In this document: piece by piece, positions 57,696-64,000 of the stretch
Position numbering within the stretch: the stretch's first letter is position 1
Layout: every line of letters starts with the position of its first letter
Source of the DNA: Mesaphorura yosii
Lineage: Eukaryota > Arthropoda > Collembola > Poduromorpha > Tullbergiidae
Assembly: GCA_009869945.1 (NCBI GenBank)
Contig: WIXG01000291.1
Span: forward strand, 36,754 to 100,753
Reading direction: 5' to 3'
DNA length: 64,000 nt
Translations under genes and position numbers: made by a program
The notes under the pieces: generated by a model
What the model was told of the DNA's origin: nothing
The model's input: the letters and a program-made list of their open reading frames with translations, nothing else
Database searches by the model: none

Positions 57696-57856
57696 TCTTT
57701 ACGTCTTGTAAATCTTTTTTCTTGCTCATTCTGTCGCATTTTTACTTAAGAATTTAACAGAATCATTAGATCACTGAACTTCTCGAAAACAATGCTTGTT
57801 TAAAGATCTTATCACTCATAAAACATGAAATTCTTGTGGTGTCAACGAAATCGGTG

Positions 57857-58745
57857 TCACGCGAAGCAATTTGCCTGCCCAACCTCACGCATCTTCTTCT
57901 GCGAGTAACCCGAGTACGCCTCCATCTTCTCTACCAGCTCCTGTTCTAGCTTAGAATCAATCTTCTGCTCTCTTGTCATCAGAACCCAGACCGGGTAGCC
58001 AGCTCCAGTTTCGGCATCGGCCGCACCGGGTGGTGGCGGAAGGTCGGCGCACGTATGCCAGATTGACCAAGTCTGGCCGTTATCCGACTCAACAAACATG
58101 GTCGGGAGTTCCACTGTACAAACAAGCAGTTGACCCTCGTTAATTGTCCTGTGCCTAAGCAGAATGACCAGTCAACTTACATCCGAACATGTTAAATGTC
58201 CAGTTCCTGCGCACGAGCCCGCCCGGAAAGTGCTTCATGCTGACGACGGCTGCTTGGTGGTACTGCATCACTCCAGCCATTCGCTGCCTGCAGGAGACGG
58301 AAACACGCTTGACTTACTTGGTAAACCTGATTGCTTGATATGATGCAAATTGAGAATACCACTGATTGAGCCTGAACTTACGTGTACAAAAGATGCACGA
58401 CTGGCTCACTGTTATTCTCATTGCCTTGCTCGCCAAAATTAGTCCAGTACGTGTCACTTTGGCAGTCGACTTCCGGGCTGCCTGGTGGATGCACGGAGCG
58501 AATCGTGAACCATGGTCCCAGAACCTGGAAATTAAGAGATATCACTAATCCTGCAGAATATGAAAGTTTGAGGTGATTAGTCTCTTTCTTACTGTTTGCA
58601 ATGGAATTGGGTCTGTGGGCAAAGGCAGTTGCGTTGTCGGGCAATTTGGGAAGGGATACTCTTGACCTTGGCCTGCTTGGCTTTGGCAGCCTCCGAGCCG
58701 TAAAGTTATTATCAGCAAAAGTGAGGCGACGGTACGCGGGTCCAT
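57857..58745 (-). CDS. secreted lipocalin (apolipoprotein-D-like)
   Basis: Exons 58745-58593, 58524-58382, 58287-58181 and 58113-57857 (minus) give 219 residues. The signal peptide MDPRTVASLLLIITLRLGG is followed by NCPTTQLPLPTDPIPLQTVLGPWFTI in two exons, carrying the lipocalin Gly-x-Trp motif at the start of strand A. The middle has RRNWTFNMFG. The end has TGAGYPVWVLMTREQK, LVEKMEAYSGYSQKKM and a final Cys (QANC), matching the strand-H, helix and C-terminal cysteine layout of ApoD-like proteins. Lipocalins carry small hydrophobic ligands outside the cell; the ligand here is unknown. A start at 58781 would add 12 residues before the leader and is less likely. It is convergent with hunchback, with about 160 bp between. 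Confidence 0.75.
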
Positions 58746-59183
58746 TTTTCCCGGCCCCTCGCTCGTTTGATGTGAAGTCACTGATTACAGTTGTACGCTC
58801 AGCTAAGAACTGAGCTCCAATCTCATTTCGGCATCGTTTTGTTCACGCCAACATGCTTCGTGCATAACTTAAACTGTATGCATGTATGAACATGTTTGAT
58901 GAAACTTCAACGCCTGTTCTTGTTACGTAAGCTAATTGCTTGCTAATTAATTGCCTGTTTTTGCTGTCAGCTGCATTGTCAATTCTTGAATGGAGTTTGG
59001 ATGCAATTCAGAAGACACTTAGATTGAAATGGGGTACTTGTACTAGATTTATTGCGCGGCTGTCTGTCATAAATTCAAATATTCAAACACTTGAGCACTT
59101 GTGTGTATAGAATTTAGGCTTGCATTCACATTAAATCAGATTAGTCGTAGTGGTTTCGATTAGTTTGCAGTGCAGTGCTGAAA
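58746..59183. promoter_or_regulatory. lipocalin upstream and haspin 3' flank
   Basis: Contains a minus-strand AATAAA at 59048-59053, about 130 bp past the haspin stop. The rest is the presumed lipocalin promoter. No other feature seen. Confidence 0.4.
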
Positions 59184-61301
59184 TCAATCGTCAGCGCTGT
59201 CGATGTGGAGGAGACTCTCTTCCGGGTAGGTCAGCGCAAATTGGGCGCAGCTTTCGTACTCCCTGATCACAGACTTGAAGTATCGGAGCCTCGCCATGTA
59301 CTTCCGGTGCACATCACTCTTCCTGTCCGCATAGTGCCCACGTCTGATGAGCTTATCAGCGAGATAATGCATCCAGAAGATGTTGTTGCGTGGGGCAAAG
59401 CGACTCCAGTCATTTTGCAGCTCCTTCCGCATCATGCGGTAGATTTCAAACTGATAGTCTTCGTCTCCGTTGAACTGATCTTCGTCCTGGCTCAGATCAG
59501 TGTAAATGTACCGTCCGTCGTCATTCTCCGTGCTCGCGATTGTAAAGTCGATGATTGTTGATTTGATGCCACAGGACCGAACGAGAAGAGGCTCGCCATT
59601 CAGTGTGAAGCGAATGTGCGATTTCGGCGTGTCCATCACGAGAATATTGCCCCAGTGCACTGAAGAGAAGAAAAGGCGGACAAGTACTCAATTAACGCGA
59701 AGATGGGAGGCAGAAGACTGAACTTACGATCCCGATGCTCGAATTTGACTCCAGCTTCCCCAACGCCCAACGTGTGGGCCACCTGCACGAGCAGCGACAG
59801 TGCCTGCTTCGCATTCACAAACGTGTACGATTCGACATCGTGCCCGTACAAATCCGACTCCAGCACGACGTACTCCTGATTGTCCTTGAATTCAGGCAGA
59901 TCATTCTCTGATCCCTGCTCTTTCTGGTACTTCTTCCAGGCGAGGCTCAGCACGCGAGGATAAGCGCCTCTGCAGACGAGTGCCCCGCTCAGCTTGGCGA
60001 AGCCCTCCGTGAAATTCGGCTGATTCTCGTCCAGCAGCACGTTGAGCCGCCGACTGACGACGATCTCCGGCTCGATTTCTCCGTACAGCTTCTGCTGCTC
60101 CTGATTCACACGCTTGTCGCCTTCAATCGGGACGACTTTGTACACGCGCGGGCGCGGAACCGAGCCCGTTGCTGGACCGCAATGGCCATCAACAAAGTGC
60201 CCTGTGTAAACTTCGCCAAAGACGCCCTCGCCGATCTTTGCAATCTTCCGCAGGTTGTCGAAGATGACGTGGATCGGAACCGGCTGGAGCTGCCCGCACG
60301 TTTTCAGGATGGAAATCTTTGTCTGGTTCCTGCTCACCATGAATGTGGTTGCGGTGCGGGCGGACCAATTCTGGCCAATCATGTAAGGTGACAGAAATCT
60401 GAAGGCAGGGTCCATCGGGCTCTTTGCCCTAGTCTGCTGCTGCGCGAATCGAGAATGGAAGCCGGCAGTCCGGAAAGGATGCTGGTGTTGTTGAGTCTTC
60501 GATGGTGTGACGACTGTCTTTGTCTTTACCGTGTCTCCAGACGAAGGCGCTGGCGGTGAAGTAGAAGCCTGCTCGTACTCGTTTACAAAGGGCAGGGGCA
60601 GGGCTGTGCTTGGCCGATAGCGAACGGAAGGAATCGAGCAGAGCACGTCGGAGTCTTTGCGGTACACGTTCGGGTGGCCCATTCTTCGGCCTGGCGCTGG
60701 TTCTGCTTCGGATGCAGGCTCCGATTCGCGTGGGAGCAGATTGTTGTTGGCGTCCGTGGCCGTGTTCGTGTCCGTGCTTAGCTGAAGTTCCTGTAACGTT
60801 CGAAATCAGAAATGGCAAAACGGAAAGACTAATTGCAGGTCTTCTGGCTTTCCTTACCTTATCATTATTCAAAGAAAAAGCGGTTGGCTTGACCTTAACT
60901 TCGGTGTTTGACCGGTGATCCCCACTTGGTCGTTGACCTCGCGCTGTCACAGGGCGCCGGTCGAGTGAACCTGCACCCGTGACGGTGAATGGATGTGATG
61001 GAACTGGAATTCCGCTGCTGTACGATGGTGAAGCAGAAGCAGAAAGTTTGAGGCTCATGCCCGTCGTATTAGTGCTGGCGCTCGCCTTCAGATTGCTTAA
61101 ATTCGGATCATTGTCTTTCTGGTCGCCTGCACTTTGAAACGGGTTTCCAAACCCAAGCCAAGTCATTCTTCGCGGCGGCGGTGGCGCTCCCGTTGGCGCT
61201 TGATCTGGAGCTTTCTGAGCATCATTCGACGAAGTATCGCTCTTTGACATCGGCGGAGCTGGTGCTGGCTTGGAAAAATGACGGAGGAAGTAATTGGTCA
61301 T
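59184..61301 (-). CDS. haspin: haspin histone H3 kinase
   Basis: Exons 61301-60858, 60790-59728 and 59659-59184 (minus) give about 660 residues. A disordered Ser/Pro/Thr-rich N-terminal half (1-320) is followed by an atypical kinase domain. The glycine-rich loop KIGEGVFGEVYTG begins at about 333, and the putative ATP-binding Lys is in RVYKVVP at about 366. The catalytic loop FEHRDLHWGNILV is at about 498-510, split by an intron between D and LHWGN. IIDFTIAS at 538-545 replaces the usual DFG, and GDEDYQFEIYRMMR follows. HRDLHWGN plus DFT and the YQFxIYRMMR helix are specific to haspins. The kinase phosphorylates histone H3 Thr3 at mitotic centromeres to recruit the chromosomal passenger complex. 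The start is the first ATG of the frame. Confidence 0.93.
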
Positions 61302-61817
61302 TCAACTCAGTCGTCTGGCCGCTTCGTGAATCAGTGAATTGGCGAGGCCGACTTCGGATGGGATCGTGTCTTGGGTTTAGAGGAAACTAGTTAATTTTGA
61401 AAGTTATTTACTCGAAGGTTCAAATTAATAAATGGCGAATTGAGTGGCTGTGGCTGACTCTGAATTCCAACACCTGCAGGCGTCTAGCCGAGCCGAGCTT
61501 CACTCCGAGACGGATCGTGATCGTTTGTCATTTATCGCCGATTACGAAACGTAGGCATTAAAATATCGCTACGTCAACTCACGCCAAACGGGCCCGGCGT
61601 CCGGGCGCCGGATCTTTGCTGCCAATTACAATATCTTTTTATTTTCAAATATCTAATTCTCAGATGAGTCATAATTTTTGATTTCGCACGATTGAACTAC
61701 AAATTACAAAAGATGAACTTGAACTTGAATTAACAAAATGCAGTATAAAAGATTGGAGTAATTAAAGCCAATTGACAATTGAGTCCCACATCAGCAAGCA
61801 TGCAGGCACGCACTGAT
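61302..61817. promoter_or_regulatory. haspin upstream and DM9 3' flank
   Basis: A minus-strand AATAAA at 61638-61643 may end the DM9 transcript. The left part is the presumed haspin promoter. No gene recognised. Confidence 0.4.
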
Positions 61818-62340
61818 TTAATTCTTGACGAGTATTTCGTAGTCTGGGTATGCGTGCTCGGCACCTCCGAACGAGACGTAGGCGACCTCGTGGCTCGGAT
61901 GTACTTTTCCAACGGTCAGCGTGCCTTCGTGCGGGACCCGGCCGATGTAGAGCGGCTCGCCCTCGAGTGACACGCCAGCCTGGATGGCGTTGGCCGGAAT
62001 GTTGTTGCCAGACACTGCAGTCCAGGTGACGGCGTCAGCTCCGATGATCAGCACTTCGTACTCCTCCTTAGCGTGCTCCTCTCCGCCCCATGGAATGTAC
62101 ACGGAGCTGTGGCCTTGAACCAGCTTGCCAGGCACCACGGCACCTTCGTGGTTGGCGCGAGCCACGTACACGTCAGAGCCTCCGTCGTTTCCTCCGACGA
62201 GAGCTCCGTCGGGGATGGCGCCTCCGCTTGCGGTTGTCCATACGATTTCTGGAGGACAAATTCAGAACATCATGAATCAGCTCACTGAAGTAGAATTCAA
62301 CAGTTCTTCCTGATTCATGATTGAGTAACTTACCAGACAT
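61818..62340 (-). CDS. DM9-repeat protein
   Basis: Exons 62340-62334 (seven bases: Met, Ser and one base) and 62248-61818 (minus) give 145 residues. Two DM9 repeats make up the whole protein. The first (about 3-70) has WTTASGGAIPDGALVGGNDG, DVYVARANHEGAVVPGKL and VYIPWGGEEH. The second (about 72-144) has WTAVSGNNIPANAIQAG, LYIGRVPHEGTLTVGKVHP and AYVSFGGAEHAYPDYEIL. There is no signal peptide. DM9 proteins are cytosolic or released mannose-binding lectin-like proteins linked to pathogen recognition in oysters and mosquitoes. The tiny first coding exon is supported by a clear donor (GTAAGT) and acceptor (CTCCAG). Confidence 0.93.
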
Positions 62341-62522
62341 TTTGATTTTGTTGTTGCTTAATTGACCAATTAACTCTCAATCACAAACAAGACGTGGATC
62401 AAAATGAAGTGAAAGATGAATGGAGAAATATGAAGACGAATTGAGGAGCAGTAGCAGCAAAATTGATGTAATCACCGGCAAGTGGAGAACCAGACTGAAT
62501 TAGCAAACCGGTGAGACCACCA

Positions 62523-62529
62523 CTTTATA
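62523..62529 (-). promoter_or_regulatory. TATA box of the DM9 gene
   Basis: TATAAAG on the minus strand, about 185 bp upstream of the DM9 start codon. It predicts a start site near 62495. Confidence 0.45.
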
Positions 62530-64000
62530 GTTGGCATTCACATTTACGAGCTTTACGTCTGCGAGGAGCCGCCGACAGACGAGTACACGTACCCAATCGC
62601 CACGTACGCGTTCGCGTACACGCGCACATAAGGAAAAGGATTCACTTCATACATTCGTCCCCTCGTTTGCATAATGATCTCAATGAGATGATGCTGATAT
62701 TGCTTATTGCGCTGATGTAGATTAGCGTTAGCATTAACATGAGCAATAAGCAGCGTGCAGGAGGAATGAATAATGAATGAGTAATAAAAAATTGTAAATA
62801 TAAGCATTGCGCTTTGCTGGAATGTTCGCTGGCGCCGGCGCCAGAGCCATGAGCCAACCAGGTCCAGATCATGTCGTGTACAAAGATGAAGGTCAAAGCA
62901 GAGATGAGGGAGGGAGATTGCATTTCATTTTCATGGTCAACTGAAACGTGAGTCATTCACTTTGCTGGCTTGGCTTGGGGTTTACATTTTACAAGTAGTA
63001 AATTAAATTAACAACTTCCAGTCTGTCTCCTGTCTCCAGGCTTGTTAAGGAATTTGGCTTGGCTTCGGGATTCATGACTCGCATCTCCAGCCTTTGTGTT
63101 TTGTGTAAAAGAACAACAACCGAGCTCAAGGACGAGGATCCATGAAACGAACCACGATTACCAAATTACCAGGATCCATAGAATAAATTGGCGAATCATC
63201 TCGAACCCTCGTTCTCTTCTCGTCTCTTCGTCTTTCACGCTCCACTGGCTTGGGTCTGCTGCGATCTCGATACAAACACAAGAAACAAGGTAAAAGACTT
63301 AGCTTACGCTTAATCATGGCTTCATAGCCTTCAAGCTTAAATATATGACCCATGACCTCATTTTGATGAATCTGTGCAGGTTACATCATCAGAAGTCGGT
63401 AGTCGGACTCCACGAAGCCGGCCAGAAGAGTACCTGTAATTAGGAAGCATCAACACAAAAGCCGCATATCACATAATCAGCAACAATCAACAATGACTTC
63501 ATGACTCATCTTGTCACTGTTCATGTTCAGCACAGCGTGAATGTTAATGCGAAACGAGTTTTTTCCAGTCATCATCCGGACGGACGGACAAGCGATATAT
63601 AATTCGCCAGCGCGGAATTCCTTTCCCTTGAACGTGAACTGGTGTAATCGAATGCCGTCTGGCCTGTGAACCGACAATCGACTTGAAACTTGATTATTGG
63701 CAGAGCAATGATTCAGCATTCAGCATGCATGAAACTCGACAGAAACAGAATTCGACTTAAAACACTCGGACTCTGGCCTGACCTTGAAAAAGCGTTTTCG
63801 TTTTATTGCTTTGTTCAGTTTCTAAACGCCCAAAACTCAAAGATACAACTGAAGGCAATAAGTTGCATGTAAACCACGAAAGCAAGTAGAATTTTCCTCT
63901 GGTTACTTTAATGCAAAAACGCCGAATCAGAATTACATAGTTGAGAGTGAGACAAGGACCTTTGAATTCGAGAGTCAAACGAGATGTGATTATTTGAGAT
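62530..64000. other. intergenic, nothing recognised
   Basis: No coding exon, RNA gene or mobile element is recognisable. A short CGTAC-rich stretch lies at about 62580-62628. Confidence 0.4.

Noticed and set aside
1-64000. CRISPR arrays, bacterial operons, insertion sequences, complete transposons
   Set aside because: None seen; the intron-bearing genes show eukaryotic nuclear DNA, and no terminal inverted repeats, reverse transcriptase or transposase motifs were found.

Overview
The window is nuclear DNA from an animal, almost certainly an arthropod. Genes are split by short introns (about 45-100 bp) with GT/AG borders. The gene set includes a Hunchback-class zinc-finger protein, Lethal giant larvae, Tret1-like sugar transporters, a one-domain chitin-binding cuticle protein, a lipocalin and a DM9 protein. 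A secreted intradiol ring-cleavage dioxygenase next to a decayed berberine-bridge-type FAD oxidase, plus MACPF and receptor tyrosine kinase remnants, suggest a non-insect arthropod such as a springtail. A mite cannot be excluded. That placement is inference. Coding sequence is GC-rich at third positions, except for the TMEM272-like gene near the left end.

Layout. 0-6 kb is gene debris: a TMEM272-like gene with a broken relative, a gustatory-receptor-like fragment and a MACPF pseudogene. 6.7-10.2 kb holds two tandem sugar transporters. 10.5-15.2 kb holds a PI-PLC X remnant, two tandem cysteine-rich secreted genes that I read as two-domain defensin-like (CS-alpha-beta) proteins, a possible broken third copy between them, and a receptor tyrosine kinase remnant. 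15.4-33 kb is gene-dense: a p62/Ref(2)P-like ZZ-UBA protein, an EGF-like secreted protein, sugar transporter 3, Lgl, transportin-1 and sugar transporter 4. 35-38.6 kb holds a chitin-binding protein, the FAD-oxidase remnant and the intradiol dioxygenase. 38.6-54.6 kb has no coding gene. It looks like the upstream region and large first introns of hunchback, and carries a dense run of TTTTTTA/TAAAAAA sites of the type Hunchback itself binds. 54.6-62.3 kb holds hunchback, a lipocalin, haspin kinase and a DM9 protein. The last 1.7 kb appears empty.

How the genes relate. There are no operons. Themes are carbohydrate uptake (four Tret1-like genes), surface or humoral defence (two defensin-like genes, the DM9 protein, the MACPF remnant), probable horizontally acquired detoxification (dioxygenase and FAD-oxidase remnant), and core cell biology (Lgl, transportin, haspin, p62-like). 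The strongest leads are the two-domain defensin-like pair and the putative Hunchback autoregulatory cluster in the hunchback first intron. All exon borders were read by eye from splice sites and frame continuity; no search or transcript data were used.
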